Assembly (NCBI RefSeq): GCF_029051685.1
Contig: NZ_JAACFT010000002.1
Coordinates: forward strand, 1-64,000
Length of the DNA: 64,000 bases
Direction of reading: 5' to 3'
From: Bradyrhizobium sp. CSA207
GTDB lineage: Bacteria > Pseudomonadota > Alphaproteobacteria > Rhizobiales > Xanthobacteraceae
Below the pieces are notes generated by a model. That model searched no databases and was not told the origin of the DNA. It worked only from the letters and a program-made list of their open reading frames with translations. This document shows, in pieces, positions 34,539 through 44,649 of this stretch (positions are counted from its first letter, which is position 1; each line of letters begins with the position of its first letter). A program made the position numbers and the translations under genes.

Positions 34539-35467
34539 GCAAGCCAGCCGAAATCGAAATCCGCAACGCCTCAGTCCTCGGCAGCACGATGGCCTATCGC
34601 GAGACGCCTGCGCGCGATCAGCCGGTCGCGCTGTTCCTGCACGGCAATCCCACCTCGTCGCACATCTGGCGCAACATCCTGCCGCTGGTGGCACCGGTGG
34701 CGCATTGCATCGCGCCCGATCTCATCGGCTTCGGCCAGTCCGGCAAGCCCGATATCGCCTATCGTTTCTTCGACCACGTCCGCTATCTTGATGCATTCAT
34801 CGAAGAGCGCGGCATCACATCGGCCTATCTCGTCGCGCAGGACTGGGGCACGGCGCTCGCATTTCATCTCGCCGTGCGCCGGCCGGATCTCGTCCGCGGG
34901 CTGGCCTTTATGGAGTTCATCCGGCCGATGCCGACCTGGCAGGATTTCCACCATACCGAAGTCGCGGAGGAGCAAGATCATGCCGAGGCGGCGAGGGCGG
35001 TCTTTCGCAAGTTCAGGACGCCGGGCGAGGGCGAGGCCATGATCCTCGAGGCGAATGCGTTCGTCGAGCGTGTGCTGCCCGGCGGTATCGTCCGCAACCT
35101 CGGCGACGACGAGATGGCGCCCTATCGCGCACCGTTTCCGACGCCCGAGAGCCGTCGTCCCGTTCTTGCATTTCCCCGCGAACTGCCGATCGCAGGCGAG
35201 CCTGCCGATGTCTACGAGGCGCTCCAATCCGCCCATGCGGCGCTGGCGGCATCGTCCTATCCGAAACTGCTGTTCACAGGCGAGCCCGGTGCGCTCGTCG
35301 CGCCGGAGTTTGCGGCGCGCTTTGCGGCCTCGCTGACGCATTGCGCGCTCGTTCGCCTCGGAGCCGGACTGCATTTTCTCCAGGAGGATCATCCGGAGGC
35401 GATCGGTCGCTCGGTCGCCGGCTGGATCGCCGGCATCGAAGCGGTGCGTCCGCAGCTCGCGGCCTGA
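34535..35467 (+). CDS. dbjA: Haloalkane dehalogenase (DbjA-like)
   Basis: 310 aa, the exact length of DbjA of B. japonicum USDA 110, and the remembered DbjA sequence matches along most of the protein. Catalytic set: nucleophile Asp in VAQDWGTA (residue 103), base His in GAGLHFLQ (about 280), acid Glu in FMEFIRP (about 127); halide-binding Asn38 (HGNPTS) and Trp104. Hydrolyses halogenated alkanes to alcohols; cytoplasmic. Downstream of its own TetR-type regulator with an ATGA overlap. The natural substrate of DbjA is uncertain. Confidence 0.95.
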   Translation: MSKPAEIEIRNASVLGSTMAYRETPARDQPVALFLHGNPTSSHIWRNILPLVAPVAHCIAPDLIGFGQSGKPDIAYRFFDHVRYLDAFIEERGITSAYLVAQDWGTALAFHLAVRRPDLVRGLAFMEFIRPMPTWQDFHHTEVAEEQDHAEAARAVFRKFRTPGEGEAMILEANAFVERVLPGGIVRNLGDDEMAPYRAPFPTPESRRPVLAFPRELPIAGEPADVYEALQSAHAALAASSYPKLLFTGEPGALVAPEFAARFAASLTHCALVRLGAGLHFLQEDHPEAIGRSVAGWIAGIEAVRPQLAA

Positions 35468-35479
35468 TAGGAGGATGAG

Positions 35480-35707
35480 ATGTCTGACGTGACCATCGTC
35501 TATTGCCGGCCATGCGGCTATGAGAAGCGCGCCAAAGACGCGGCGGCGGCGCTCCGCCGGCACTTGGCGCTGGAGTCGCACCTCGTGCCGGGCAAGGGGG
35601 GCGTCTTCCAGGTCAAGCTGGGCGACCGGATTGTCGCCAGCCGCAGTAAAGGGCATTTTCCTGGTACCGACGAAATCGTCGCCGCCGTCACCGCCGCGCG
35701 GCACTGA
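35480..35707 (+). CDS. SelT/SelW/SelH-family thioredoxin-like protein
   Basis: 75 aa. The CRPCGYEKRA motif near the N-terminus is the CxxC form of the Rdx family, in which selenoproteins have CxxU. The fold ends with VFQVKLGDRIVASRSKGHFPGTDEIV, also diagnostic. Redox-active small cytoplasmic protein. It starts 12 nt after dbjA on the same strand, so it is part of the same operon. Partner unknown. Confidence 0.8.
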   Translation: MSDVTIVYCRPCGYEKRAKDAAAALRRHLALESHLVPGKGGVFQVKLGDRIVASRSKGHFPGTDEIVAAVTAARH

Positions 35708-35725
35708 GCTGGGAGGACTTCGTCG

Positions 35726-36157
35726 ATGTCGATTGTCTGGGCCGACGATCTTGCTTGTATCGACTGGCACGAGCTGTCCGCACTCTACCGCATCGCGCCG
35801 CTCGGCGACAAAGCGCCGGCGGATCTCGCGCTCGTGTTCGGCAACAGCATGTTTCACGCCTTCGCCTATGACGAAGGCCGCCTCGTCGGTGCCGGGCGCG
35901 TGCTGGCCGACGGCCGCGACTGCGCCTACCTCTGTGATGTGGCCGTGCACCCGGATTGTCAGGGACAGGGCCTCGGCCGCGAAATCATCGAGCGCTTGCT
36001 GGTGCGCTGCCGCACCCATCGCAAGATCATCCTCTATGCCGTGCCGGGCAAGGAGGGTTTTTACGAACGTCTGGGCTTCCGGCGAATGACCACGGCCATG
36101 GCGATTTTCGAGGACCAGGCCAGTGCTTATAGCCGCGGCTATCTAGTCGCACCTTGA
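35726..36157 (+). CDS. GNAT-family N-acetyltransferase
   Basis: 143 aa. The acetyl-CoA-binding motif A is visible as VAVHPDCQGQGLGREIIERLL (residues about 72-92), with the later FYERLGFRRM segment. Starts 18 nt after the SelW-like gene and is probably the last gene of the dehalogenase operon. Acceptor unknown; closest to generic GNATs of the YjdJ/ElaA type. Confidence 0.8.
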   Translation: MSIVWADDLACIDWHELSALYRIAPLGDKAPADLALVFGNSMFHAFAYDEGRLVGAGRVLADGRDCAYLCDVAVHPDCQGQGLGREIIERLLVRCRTHRKIILYAVPGKEGFYERLGFRRMTTAMAIFEDQASAYSRGYLVAP

Positions 36158-36584
36158 GGCCACTCCGGGCGCCGTGACCTTGCAGCGTATCGGAAAATCC
36201 ATGCACAATGTGATCGGATCGCCCCCTCTTTCAGCAGGCGGGCGCGGTCCATAGATTGATGTCGGCTTAAAACCCGACGGAACATTGTGCGGCCGAAATC
36301 ATCAAAACTTCACCGCCCCTGCGCAAGATTGCCACGGAGATTCGCGTCAGCCTTGCCGTCGAAAGCGCCAAACCGTGCATCCTGAGCCCGCAAACCTGCC
36401 TAAAATATTGAAGGCACGTGATTTTGTTCGTATTGGCGAATTCCACTCCGCCCGAAAACGCGCTAGTGGAGGGTTGGGGGGCCTGCGCGACGCCGGAGCC
36501 GGCGGCAAGGGTTCGTTGAGTGCCTGTGCGTCGTTCGCCAGTTCGCCGGCCACCCTGGCCGCTGAAGCGTTGTTTGAGGTCTAG
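36158..36584. other. Intergenic region, no gene supported
   Basis: 427 bp between the acetyltransferase and the membrane protein gene. An open frame runs 36285-36584 but has no SD, poor codon use and unlikely composition. An AT-rich patch near 36395-36430 (CTAAAATATTGAAGG) may hold the promoter of the next gene. Nothing else recognised. Confidence 0.4.
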
Positions 36585-37640
36585 ATGCTGGAAGCCATAC
36601 GCAGGGCGGTGTCGTTTCTGCGCCAGAAGCAAATCCTGCATAAGCTTGGCGTTGTGATTAGCGTCGCGGTCATCGGCATCGCTTGCTATGTGCTCTATCA
36701 CATGCTGCGAGGCATCGACTTCAACGAGGTGATCGAAGCGATCAAGAGCACCGAGCCGAGCCAGATTGCGATGGCGGCGCTGTTCGTTGCCGCGGGCTAT
36801 TTCACCCTGACCTTCTACGACCTGTTCGCCGTGCGCGCGATCGGCCATACCCACGTGCCCTATCGCGTCAACGCGCTCGCCGCCTTCACCAGCTACTCGA
36901 TCGGCCACAATGTCGGCGCCAGCGTCTTCACCGGCGGCGCGGTGCGCTACCGCATCTATTCGGCCTACGGCCTCAACGCGATCGACGTCGCAAAGATCTG
37001 CTTCCTTGCCGGCCTGACCTTCTGGCTGGGCAATGCCGCCGTGCTGGGCCTCGGCATCTCCTATCATCCGGAGGCCGCTGCCGCGATTGATCAGATGCCG
37101 CCCTGGCTGAACCGGACGCTGGCGATGATGATCCTCGTGGCGCTGATCGGCTATGTGGTCTGGGTCTGGATCCAGCCGCGGGTGGTCGGCCGCGGGCCCT
37201 GGACGGTGGTGCTGCCGGGCGGTCCGCTGACGCTGCTCCAGGTCGCCATCGGCATCATCGATCTCGGCTTCTGCGCGCTCGCGATGTACGTGCTGGTCCC
37301 GGATGAACCCAATCTCGGCTTCGTCGTGGTCGCCGTGATCTTCGTCTCGGCGACGCTGCTCGGCTTCGCCAGCCACTCGCCCGGGGGCCTCGGCGTGTTC
37401 GACGCCGCCATGCTGGTCGGCCTGTGGCAGATGGACCGCGAGGAGCTTCTGGGCGGAATGCTGCTGTTCCGCGTCCTCTATTATCTATCCCCTTTCGTCA
37501 TATCTGTAATCTTGCTGACGTTTCGCGAAGTTATAATCGGCGCGCGATCCAAGCGCTTGCAACAAGCGGCGCTCAAGCTCGACCCCGGTCCGGCGCGTGA
37601 AGCCGCCTATGTGAGAGAGCGCAGCGACAGCGGCGCCTGA
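36585..37640 (+). CDS. Lysylphosphatidylglycerol synthase TM-region / UPF0104 family membrane protein
   Basis: 351 aa with about eight membrane helices. Motifs SYSIGHNVGASVFTGGAVRYRIYS and ASHSPGGLGVFDA belong to the integral-membrane half of MprF-like flippases, known to move aminoacylated lipids across the membrane. The cytoplasmic synthase half is missing, so this is a stand-alone membrane domain whose substrate is undefined. Precedes phoR by 32 bp in the same direction, so the two may be co-transcribed. Confidence 0.75.
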   Translation: MLEAIRRAVSFLRQKQILHKLGVVISVAVIGIACYVLYHMLRGIDFNEVIEAIKSTEPSQIAMAALFVAAGYFTLTFYDLFAVRAIGHTHVPYRVNALAAFTSYSIGHNVGASVFTGGAVRYRIYSAYGLNAIDVAKICFLAGLTFWLGNAAVLGLGISYHPEAAAAIDQMPPWLNRTLAMMILVALIGYVVWVWIQPRVVGRGPWTVVLPGGPLTLLQVAIGIIDLGFCALAMYVLVPDEPNLGFVVVAVIFVSATLLGFASHSPGGLGVFDAAMLVGLWQMDREELLGGMLLFRVLYYLSPFVISVILLTFREVIIGARSKRLQQAALKLDPGPAREAAYVRERSDSGA

Positions 37641-37672
37641 CCGGCGCAAGCCCCTAGGAGAAGTCCGCCCCG

Positions 37673-38971
37673 ATGGCGATCGACGCCCCATCTTCTCCCT
37701 CCGCCCAGCCCTGGTCCGACCGGCTGCGGCACTCGACCATCATCCTGATCGCCGCGGCGCTGGCGCTGTCGGTGGTGGTCTCGCTCGGCGAATTGTCGGT
37801 GATGCGAGGGGCGGCGGTGTTCCTCTGCATCGCGGCGGCGGCGCTGATCCCCTGGCGCCTGCACGATACCGCCGCGTCGCGCGACGATACCCGCCGGGTC
37901 AATCCGGTCGAGAGCGCCGCGGTGGCCGCGGTCGTCGCCGGCATGCCGGATCCGGCGGTGCTGCTCGACCGCGCCGGCCGCGTCATCCATCTCAATGCCG
38001 CCGCCGCCCAGCTGGCGCCGGCGCTGCGCAGGAACGAGCTCGCCCAGTTCGCGCTGCGCTCGCCGGAGATCATCACCGCGCTGCGCGAGGCGATCGCGAC
38101 CACCGAGCCGCGGCGCGCGACCTATCTCGACCATGTGCCGGTCGATCGCTGGATGGAGCTGATGATCACGCCGGTGCCGGTGCCGACCACCTTTGGCGGC
38201 GCCGACAAATGCATGCTGATGACCTTCCACGACCAGACCCCGCTGCGCCGGGTCGAGGAAATGCGCGCCGATTTCGTCGCCAATGCGAGCCACGAATTGC
38301 GCACGCCGCTGGCCGCGCTGTCCGGCTTCATCGACACGCTCCAGGGCCAGGCCAAGGACGATCCCAAGGCGCGCGAGCGCTTTCTGGGCATCATGCACAA
38401 CCAGGCCACCCGGATGGCGCGCCTGATCGACGACCTCTTGTCGTTATCGCGGGTCGAGCTGTCCGCCCATGTCCGGCCTGATACCCTGGTCGACCTGCTG
38501 CCGATCATTCTCCAGGTCGCTGACGGGCTCGAACCCCTGGCGCGGGAGCGCCAGGTCGACGTCGAGACTCATTTGCCGGAGGCGCCGGTGATGATCGCGG
38601 GCGACCGCGAGGAGCTGCTGCGCCTGTTCGAGAATTTGATCGAGAACGCGCTCAAATACGGTGCCTCGGGGGGGCGGGTCATCGTATCGCTGACCTCTGC
38701 CGACGCCCCTGATGGCACCCAGGAAATCCGGGTCATGGTCCGCGATTTCGGCCCCGGCATCGCGCCCGAGCACCTGCCGCGGCTGACCGAGCGCTTCTAC
38801 CGGGTCGACGTCGGCGATAGCCGCTCGCAGGGCGGCACTGGGCTCGGATTATCGTTGGTGAAACATATCCTTAACCGCCATCGCGGCCGGCTCCTGATCG
38901 AAAGCGTGCCCAAACAGGGCGCCACTTTCAGTGCCTGTTTTCCCCAGGGAAAGCCTGCGGCTCTGAACTAA
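37673..38971 (+). CDS. phoR: Phosphate regulon sensor histidine kinase PhoR
   Basis: 432 aa. Two N-terminal membrane helices (about residues 18-60), a PAS-like domain (about 80-190), HisKA with FVANASHELRTPLAAL (phosphoacceptor His) and HATPase with NLIENALKYG, DFGPGI and GGTGLGLSLVKHI. PhoR senses phosphate status through PstSCAB-PhoU and phosphorylates PhoB. Located just upstream of the pst operon in the usual alphaproteobacterial arrangement. Confidence 0.9.
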   Translation: MAIDAPSSPSAQPWSDRLRHSTIILIAAALALSVVVSLGELSVMRGAAVFLCIAAAALIPWRLHDTAASRDDTRRVNPVESAAVAAVVAGMPDPAVLLDRAGRVIHLNAAAAQLAPALRRNELAQFALRSPEIITALREAIATTEPRRATYLDHVPVDRWMELMITPVPVPTTFGGADKCMLMTFHDQTPLRRVEEMRADFVANASHELRTPLAALSGFIDTLQGQAKDDPKARERFLGIMHNQATRMARLIDDLLSLSRVELSAHVRPDTLVDLLPIILQVADGLEPLARERQVDVETHLPEAPVMIAGDREELLRLFENLIENALKYGASGGRVIVSLTSADAPDGTQEIRVMVRDFGPGIAPEHLPRLTERFYRVDVGDSRSQGGTGLGLSLVKHILNRHRGRLLIESVPKQGATFSACFPQGKPAALN

Positions 38972-38998
38972 AATGCAAGCAATTGCAGACTCTTATCA

Positions 38999-39016
38999 CT
39001 GTCATCCAGCTGTCAC
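38999..39016 (+). promoter_or_regulatory. Pho box upstream of pstS
   Basis: Two direct repeats CTGTCAT (38999-39005) and CTGTCAC (39010-39016), 4 bp apart, match the PhoB binding consensus (11-bp repeat spacing). About 100 bp upstream of the pstS ATG. Strong evidence that pstSCAB-phoU-phoB is induced by phosphate limitation. Confidence 0.9.
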
Positions 39017-39116
39017 GAAACCTTCGTAAAAGCACAGCCGACCGCTCCTAAAGGGGGCGGCACGGGGAGCGCGATCGGGCGCGTAAGGCGCTTCGCTCCC
39101 CTGTATGGAGACCAGC

Positions 39117-40127
39117 ATGAATTTCCTCAAAACCATCGTCGTTGCTGGCTTGGTGGCCGCATCGACGTCGGCCTTCGCGGCCGATATCACGGGCGCCGGT
39201 GCGACGTTCCCGTTCCCGATCTATTCCAAGTGGGCTGACGCCTACAAGAAGGAGACCGGCAACGGTCTGAATTACCAGTCGATCGGCTCCGGCGGCGGCA
39301 TCAAGCAGATCCAGGCCAAGACCGTGACCTTCGGCGCGACCGACGCGCCGCTCAAGGCCGAGCAGCTCGAAAAGGACGGCCTCGTGCAGTGGCCCATGGT
39401 GATGGGCGCCATCGTTCCCGTCGTCAACATCGAGGGCGTGAAGCCGGGCGAGCTGGTGTTCGACGGCGAGACGCTTGCCAGCGTCTATCTCGGCAAGATC
39501 ACCAAGTGGGATGATCCGGCCATCAAGAAGCTCAATCCGAACGTGAAGCTGCCGTCCGAGGCGATCACCGTGGTCCGTCGCTCCGACGGTTCGGGCACGA
39601 CGTTCAACTTCACCAATTATCTCTCCAAGGCGAGCGCTGACTGGAAGAGCAAGGTCGGTGAGGGCACCGCGGTCGAGTGGCCGGTCGGCGTCGGCGCCAA
39701 GGGCAATGAAGGCGTCTCCGGCAACATCAGCCAGACCAAGAACTCGATCGGCTATGTCGAGTATGCCTACGCCAAGCAGAACAAGCTCACCTATACCGGC
39801 CTCGTCAACAAGGCCGGCAAGCCGGTGCAGCCGACGATCGAGGCCTTCCAGGCGGCCGCCGCCAACGCCGACTGGGCCAAGGCTCCGGGCTACTACGTCA
39901 TCCTGACCGATCAGCCCGGCGAGAAGTCCTGGCCGATCACGGCGGCGACCTTCATCCTCATGCACAAGGATGCGACCGACAAGGCCGCCTCGCAGGAAGC
40001 CATCAAGTTCTTCCGCTGGGCCTTCAAGAGCGGCGGCAAGGCGGCCGAGGAGCTCGACTACATCCCGATGCCGGACAGCGTCGTGAAGCTGATCGAGAAG
40101 ACCTGGGCTGCCGACATCAAGAGCTGA
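39117..40127 (+). CDS. pstS: Phosphate ABC transporter, periplasmic binding protein PstS
   Basis: 336 aa from ATG 39117, preferred to ATG 39105 because GGAG lies 7 nt before it. Signal peptide [21 protein letters not shown]. PstS landmarks: [41 protein letters not shown] (phosphate ligands) and [10 protein letters not shown]. Binds inorganic phosphate in the periplasm and delivers it to PstC/PstA. First gene behind the Pho box. Confidence 0.95.
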   Translation: MNFLKTIVVAGLVAASTSAFAADITGAGATFPFPIYSKWADAYKKETGNGLNYQSIGSGGGIKQIQAKTVTFGATDAPLKAEQLEKDGLVQWPMVMGAIVPVVNIEGVKPGELVFDGETLASVYLGKITKWDDPAIKKLNPNVKLPSEAITVVRRSDGSGTTFNFTNYLSKASADWKSKVGEGTAVEWPVGVGAKGNEGVSGNISQTKNSIGYVEYAYAKQNKLTYTGLVNKAGKPVQPTIEAFQAAAANADWAKAPGYYVILTDQPGEKSWPITAATFILMHKDATDKAASQEAIKFFRWAFKSGGKAAEELDYIPMPDSVVKLIEKTWAADIKS

Positions 40128-40145
40128 GCTCTTCTTGTTGCCGAA

Positions 40146-40174
40146 CGCGGTGCAATCTCAAGCGCTGCACCGCG
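40146..40174 (+). terminator. Intercistronic hairpin between pstS and pstC
   Basis: Perfect 9-bp stem CGCGGTGCA/TGCACCGCG with an 11-nt loop, 18 bp after the pstS stop, without a T tract. Such intercistronic stems commonly protect the pstS mRNA end, and partly stop transcription, so that binding protein is made in excess. Confidence 0.6.
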
Positions 40175-40278
40175 TATCACATGACTTCGGCCCCGGATCA
40201 GCGCCGCGCTGCATCCGGGGCACAAGACCGGTGTCACAAGAATCGCAAGAACAAGTATAGTCAGTACAGGGGATCGGC

Positions 40279-41277
40279 GTGGCAGAGATGGCCGTTCAGA
40301 GCGATATCGTCGACGACGCCGGACCGTATGACCGCGCCAAGGCCTTGGGCGCGTTCAAGCTCGGCGATGTCACCTTTTACTGGATCACCCGCCTGAGCGC
40401 GATCTCGGTGCTGCTCATCCTCGGCGGCATCATCCTGTCGCTGATCGTCGGCGCCTTCCCGGCGATGAAGGAATTCGGCGTGTCGTTCCTGTGGACGCAG
40501 CGCTGGGCGCCCTCCGCCGATCCGCCCGTGCTCGGCGCGCTCGGACCGATATACGGCACCCTCGTCACCTCCTTCATCGCGATGCTGATCGCCATACCGG
40601 TCGGTCTCGGCATTGCGATCTTCCTGACCGAGCTGTGCCCGCAATGGCTGCGCCGCCCAATCGGCATGGCGATCGAGCTGCTCGCCGGCATCCCCTCGAT
40701 CATCTACGGCATGTGGGGCTTCTTCGTGCTGGGCCCGTTCCTGGCAAACACGTTCCAGCCTTTCATGATCAACATCTTCGACGGCGTTCCCGTGCTGGGC
40801 GCGATCTTCGCCGGCCCGCCGTCCTATCTCAGCCTGTTCAACGCCGCGCTGATCCTCGCGATCATGGTGCTGCCCTTCATCACCTCGATCTCGGTCGACG
40901 TGTTCAAGACCGTGCCGCCCGTGCTGAAAGAGGCCGCCTACGGCGTCGGCTGCACCACCTGGGAAGTCGTTCGCAGCGTGGTGATCCCCTACACCCGCGT
41001 CGGCGTCATCGGCGGCGTCATGCTGGCGCTGGGACGCGCGCTCGGCGAGACCATGGCGGTGACCTTCATCATCGGCAATTCGTTCCGCATCTCGGGGTCG
41101 ATCTTCGCGCCGGGCACCACGATCTCGGCGGCGATCGCTTCCGAGTTCGCCGAGAGCGACGGCCTGCACCAGTCCGGCCTGATCCTGCTCGGCCTGCTGC
41201 TGTTCGTGCTGACGTTCTTCGTGCTTGCAGCGGCGCGGCTGATGCTGATGCGGTTGGAAAAGAAGGCGGGGAACTGA
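40279..41277 (+). CDS. pstC: Phosphate ABC transporter permease PstC
   Basis: 332 aa from GTG 40279; ATG 40288 is an alternative. About six to seven membrane helices. PstC signatures: [39 protein letters not shown] and the EAA loop ([14 protein letters not shown]...[10 protein letters not shown]). Conserved order pstS-C-A-B. Confidence 0.95.
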   Translation: MAEMAVQSDIVDDAGPYDRAKALGAFKLGDVTFYWITRLSAISVLLILGGIILSLIVGAFPAMKEFGVSFLWTQRWAPSADPPVLGALGPIYGTLVTSFIAMLIAIPVGLGIAIFLTELCPQWLRRPIGMAIELLAGIPSIIYGMWGFFVLGPFLANTFQPFMINIFDGVPVLGAIFAGPPSYLSLFNAALILAIMVLPFITSISVDVFKTVPPVLKEAAYGVGCTTWEVVRSVVIPYTRVGVIGGVMLALGRALGETMAVTFIIGNSFRISGSIFAPGTTISAAIASEFAESDGLHQSGLILLGLLLFVLTFFVLAAARLMLMRLEKKAGN

Positions 41278-41281
41278 CGCC

Positions 41282-42127
41282 ATGAACCCGATTTATTCAC
41301 GCCGCCGCCGCCAGGACATCGTCGTCCGCGGGCTCTGTATGGGCGCCGCCGCCTTCGGCGTCACCTGGCTTGCGCTGATCCTGGTCACGCTGCTCTACAA
41401 CGGCGTGGCCGGTCTCAACGCCCAGATCTTCACCGAGAATACGCCGCCGCCCGGCTCGACCGATGGCGGCCTGCTCAACGCCATCGTCGGTTCGCTGATG
41501 ATGACCGTGATCGGCGTCGGCATCGGTGCGCCGCTCGGCATGTTCGCCGGCACCTATCTCGCCGAATACGGCCGCAACGACAAGCTGACCTCGGTGATCC
41601 GCTTCATCAACGACATCCTGCTCTCGGCACCCTCGATCATCATCGGCCTGTTCATCTACGGCGCCGTGGTGGTGCCGATGCGCGGCTTCTCGGCGATCGC
41701 CGGCTGCCTCGCGCTCGCCGTGATCGTGATCCCGGTGGTGCTGCGCACGACGGAGGACATGCTGCTGCTGGTGCCGAACGCGTTGCGCGAGGCGGCCTCG
41801 GCGCTCGGCCTGCCGCGCTCGCTGGTGATCAAGCGGATCGCCTACCGCTCTGCGCGCGCGGGCCTTATCACCGGCGTGCTGCTGGCCACCGCCCGCGTCG
41901 CCGGCGAAACCGCGCCGCTGCTGTTCACCGCGCTGTCGAACCAGTTCTTCAGCCTGGACATGACCAAGACGATGGCGAACCTGCCGGTCACCATCAACAA
42001 TTTCGTGCAGAGCCCCTACGCCTACTGGAAGCAGCTGGCCTGGAGCGGAGCCCTGCTCATCACCCTGACCGTTCTTGCCCTGAATATTGGCGCGCGCATC
42101 CTTGGCGCCGAGAGGACCGCAAAATGA
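41282..42127 (+). CDS. pstA: Phosphate ABC transporter permease PstA
   Basis: 281 aa, about six membrane helices, 4 nt after pstC. The [14 protein letters not shown] and [15 protein letters not shown] segments (EAA loop) identify PstA. The length is at the lower end of the family, which often carries an extra N-terminal helix. Ends in an ATGA overlap with pstB. Confidence 0.95.
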   Translation: MNPIYSRRRRQDIVVRGLCMGAAAFGVTWLALILVTLLYNGVAGLNAQIFTENTPPPGSTDGGLLNAIVGSLMMTVIGVGIGAPLGMFAGTYLAEYGRNDKLTSVIRFINDILLSAPSIIIGLFIYGAVVVPMRGFSAIAGCLALAVIVIPVVLRTTEDMLLLVPNALREAASALGLPRSLVIKRIAYRSARAGLITGVLLATARVAGETAPLLFTALSNQFFSLDMTKTMANLPVTINNFVQSPYAYWKQLAWSGALLITLTVLALNIGARILGAERTAK

Positions 42128-42945
42128 GTGATCTGTCCGTATCGATGAGCGCGGCCGGTGGACTTCCCCAGACGCCGGTGCTGCCCGAGGCGCCGCCCAA
42201 GGTGACGGTGCGCAACCTCAACTTCTATTACGGCGAGCACCACGCGCTGAAGAACATCAATCTGACGCTTGGCACCAATCGCGTCACGGCGTTCATCGGC
42301 CCGTCGGGCTGCGGCAAGTCGACCCTGCTGCGCGTCTTCAACCGGATGTACGATCTCTATCCGGGCCAGCGTGCCACCGGCCAGCTCATGCTCGACCAGA
42401 CCAACGTTCTCGATTCAAAGCTCGACCTCAACCTGCTGCGCGCCCGCGTCGGCATGGTGTTCCAGAAGCCGACGCCGTTCCCGATGACGATCTACGAGAA
42501 CATCGCCTTCGGCATCCGCCTCTATGAGAAGATCTCGAAGTCCGAGATGGACGTTCGCGTCGAGAAGGCGCTGCGCGGCGGCGCGCTGTGGAACGAGGTC
42601 AAGGACAAGCTCAACGCTTCGGGCCTGTCGCTCTCCGGCGGCCAGCAGCAGCGCCTCTGCATCGCCCGCACGGTCGCGGTGCGGCCCGAGGTGATCTTGT
42701 TCGACGAGCCCTGCTCGGCGCTGGACCCGATCTCGACTGCCAAGGTCGAGGAACTGATCCAGGAGCTCTCCGAGAACTACACGATCGCGATCGTCACCCA
42801 CAACATGCAGCAGGCGGCCCGCGTTTCCGACAAGACTGCCTTCATGTATCTCGGCGAGCTGATCGAGTTCGACGACACCAGCAGGATCTTCACGTCGCCG
42901 AGCGATCGGCGCACGCAGGATTACATCACCGGCCGGTTCGGCTGA
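42124..42945 (+). CDS. pstB: Phosphate ABC transporter ATP-binding protein PstB
   Basis: 273 aa. Walker [10 protein letters not shown], signature [13 protein letters not shown], Walker [16 protein letters not shown]; phosphate-family features such as [12 protein letters not shown] and [16 protein letters not shown]. The first 20 residues are a Pro/Ala-rich extension. Energises phosphate import. Confidence 0.95.
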   Translation: MSDLSVSMSAAGGLPQTPVLPEAPPKVTVRNLNFYYGEHHALKNINLTLGTNRVTAFIGPSGCGKSTLLRVFNRMYDLYPGQRATGQLMLDQTNVLDSKLDLNLLRARVGMVFQKPTPFPMTIYENIAFGIRLYEKISKSEMDVRVEKALRGGALWNEVKDKLNASGLSLSGGQQQRLCIARTVAVRPEVILFDEPCSALDPISTAKVEELIQELSENYTIAIVTHNMQQAARVSDKTAFMYLGELIEFDDTSRIFTSPSDRRTQDYITGRFG

Positions 42946-42956
42946 GGAGACGGGAC

Positions 42957-43673
42957 ATGGGTTCTGAACATACCGCAAAGGCCTTCGACACCGACCTCCA
43001 GGAGCTCACCCGGCTGGTCGCCGAGATGGGCGGAATTGCCGAGCGCATGATCGTCGAGTCCGTCGATGCGCTGATCCGGCGCGACGTCGCGCTCGGCCAG
43101 CGCGTCGTCACCATCGACGCCGAGCTCGACGCGCTGCAGAAGCGCATCGAGGAGCGCGCCGTGCTCACCATCGCCCGCCGCCAGCCGATGGCCGTCGATT
43201 TGCGCGAGATCGTCGGCGCCATGCGCGTTGCGACCGATCTCGAGCGCATCGGCGATCTCGCCAAGAACATGGGCAAGCGCGTCGCGGCGCTGGAGACGGA
43301 CTTTCATCCGCTCAAGCTGTTCCGTGGTCTGGAACACATGACCGACCTCGTGCAGCAGCAGGTCAAATCGGTGCTGGACGCCTATGCCGCGCATGATCTG
43401 CCAGCGGCGATGGCGGTGTGGAAGGGCGACGAGGAAGTCGATGCCATCTGCACCTCGCTGTTCCGCGAACTCCTCACCTACATGATGGAGGATCCGCGCA
43501 ACATCTCGTTCTGCATCCACCTGATGTTCTGCGCCAAGAACATCGAGCGCATTGGCGACCACGCCACCAACATCGCCGAGACCGTGTTCTACATGATCGA
43601 AGGTCAGGCCATCACCGACAAGCGGCCGAAGGGCGACATGACGACCTTCGCCACCACGGTTCCGAATACCTGA
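42957..43673 (+). CDS. phoU: Phosphate signalling protein PhoU
   Basis: 238 aa from ATG 42957; a longer open frame that reaches back into pstB is not real. Two three-helix PhoU repeats with the ExxxDxxxD-like metal motifs (DLREIVGAMRVATDLERIGDLAKN and HLMFCAKNIERIGDHATNIAE). PhoU mediates the negative signal from PstSCAB to PhoR. 11 nt after pstB, 23 nt before phoB. Confidence 0.95.
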   Translation: MGSEHTAKAFDTDLQELTRLVAEMGGIAERMIVESVDALIRRDVALGQRVVTIDAELDALQKRIEERAVLTIARRQPMAVDLREIVGAMRVATDLERIGDLAKNMGKRVAALETDFHPLKLFRGLEHMTDLVQQQVKSVLDAYAAHDLPAAMAVWKGDEEVDAICTSLFRELLTYMMEDPRNISFCIHLMFCAKNIERIGDHATNIAETVFYMIEGQAITDKRPKGDMTTFATTVPNT

Positions 43674-43696
43674 AGACTCAAGGGAGCAACGAGCCC

Positions 43697-44404
43697 ATGG
43701 GCGCACGCATTATGGTGGTTGAGGACGAGGAAGCTCTGACCGAGCTTCTCCGCTACAACCTCGAAGGCGACGGCTATGACGTCGAGACGGTGATGCGCGG
43801 CGACGACGCCGACACCCGCCTCAAGGAGCATATCCCGGACCTGATCGTGCTCGACTGGATGCTGCCGGGGCTGTCCGGCATCGAGCTGTGCCGGCGGCTT
43901 CGCACCCGGCCGGAGACCAAGCAGCTCCCGATCATCATGCTCACCGCCCGCGGCGAGGAGAGCGAGCGGGTACGGGGATTAGCGACCGGCGCCGACGACT
44001 ACATCGTCAAGCCCTTCTCGGTGCCCGAGCTCCTGGCGCGCGTGAAGGGCCTGCTCAGGCGCGCAAGCCCGGAGCGGCTCGCCACCGTGCTCGCCTTCGG
44101 CGACATCGAGCTCGATCGCGACAAACGCCGCGTCGCGCGTTCGGGCCGTCCGATTGATCTCGGTCCGACCGAATATCGCCTGCTGGAGTTCTTCCTGGAG
44201 CATCCCGGCCGGGTGTTCTCGCGCGAGCAGCTGCTCGACAGCGTCTGGGGCCGCGACATCTATATCGACGAGCGTACCGTCGACGTGCACATCGGCCGCC
44301 TGCGCAAGCTGCTCAATCTCGGCCGCGAACAAGACCCGATCCGCACCGTCCGCGGCGCCGGTTACGCACTGGACGATCGTTTTGCGAAGGCGGAGCAGGC
44401 TTAA
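43697..44404 (+). CDS. phoB: Phosphate regulon response regulator PhoB
   Basis: 235 aa from ATG 43697. Receiver domain 1-120 with the acidic pair ED near residue 10, phospho-Asp in VLDWMLPG (about 53), Thr/Lys in LTARGEE and VKPFS. C-terminal OmpR-type winged helix about 130-230 (DLGPTEYRLLEFFLEHPGRVFSREQLL, VDVHIGRLRKLL). It activates the Pho box genes including this operon. Last gene of the locus. Confidence 0.95.
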   Translation: MGARIMVVEDEEALTELLRYNLEGDGYDVETVMRGDDADTRLKEHIPDLIVLDWMLPGLSGIELCRRLRTRPETKQLPIIMLTARGEESERVRGLATGADDYIVKPFSVPELLARVKGLLRRASPERLATVLAFGDIELDRDKRRVARSGRPIDLGPTEYRLLEFFLEHPGRVFSREQLLDSVWGRDIYIDERTVDVHIGRLRKLLNLGREQDPIRTVRGAGYALDDRFAKAEQA

Positions 44405-44430
44405 GCCGCGCTGCGTCAACAATCACAGCC

Positions 44431-44586
44431 GTCGTCCCGGACAAGCGTAAGCGCAGATCCGGGACCCATAACCACAGGACGTGGTTGTTGCGCGAAAAAG
44501 GTCACTCCGAGTCTCCGTAACCACATCTTGCGGTGGCTATGGATCCCGGATCTGCGCGCGCTTGAGGCGCGCTTGTCCGGGACGAC
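44431..44586. repeat. Palindromic repeat, GTCGTCCCGGA family
   Basis: Outer arms GTCGTCCCGGACAAGCG and CGCTTGTCCGGGACGAC are perfectly complementary; the inner CGGGACCCATAACCACAGG faces CTATGGATCCCGGATC. Lies between the convergent phoB and gcrA genes and may terminate both. Copies at 30735-30894 and 47814-47958. Confidence 0.8.
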
Positions 44587-44649
44587 ACTGAATGATTTGC
44601 GCGGTCATCGTGTGACGGCGCTATCCTTGCAGTCAGCTAATCCGCCAGC

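Noticed and set aside
36285..36584. Open reading frame of 99 codons upstream of the UPF0104 gene
   Set aside because: No Shine-Dalgarno, odd composition and no family resemblance; it looks like chance openness in non-coding DNA.
42588..42956. Extension of PhoU into pstB
   Set aside because: This is pstB read in another frame; PhoU begins with MGSEHTAKAFD at 42957.
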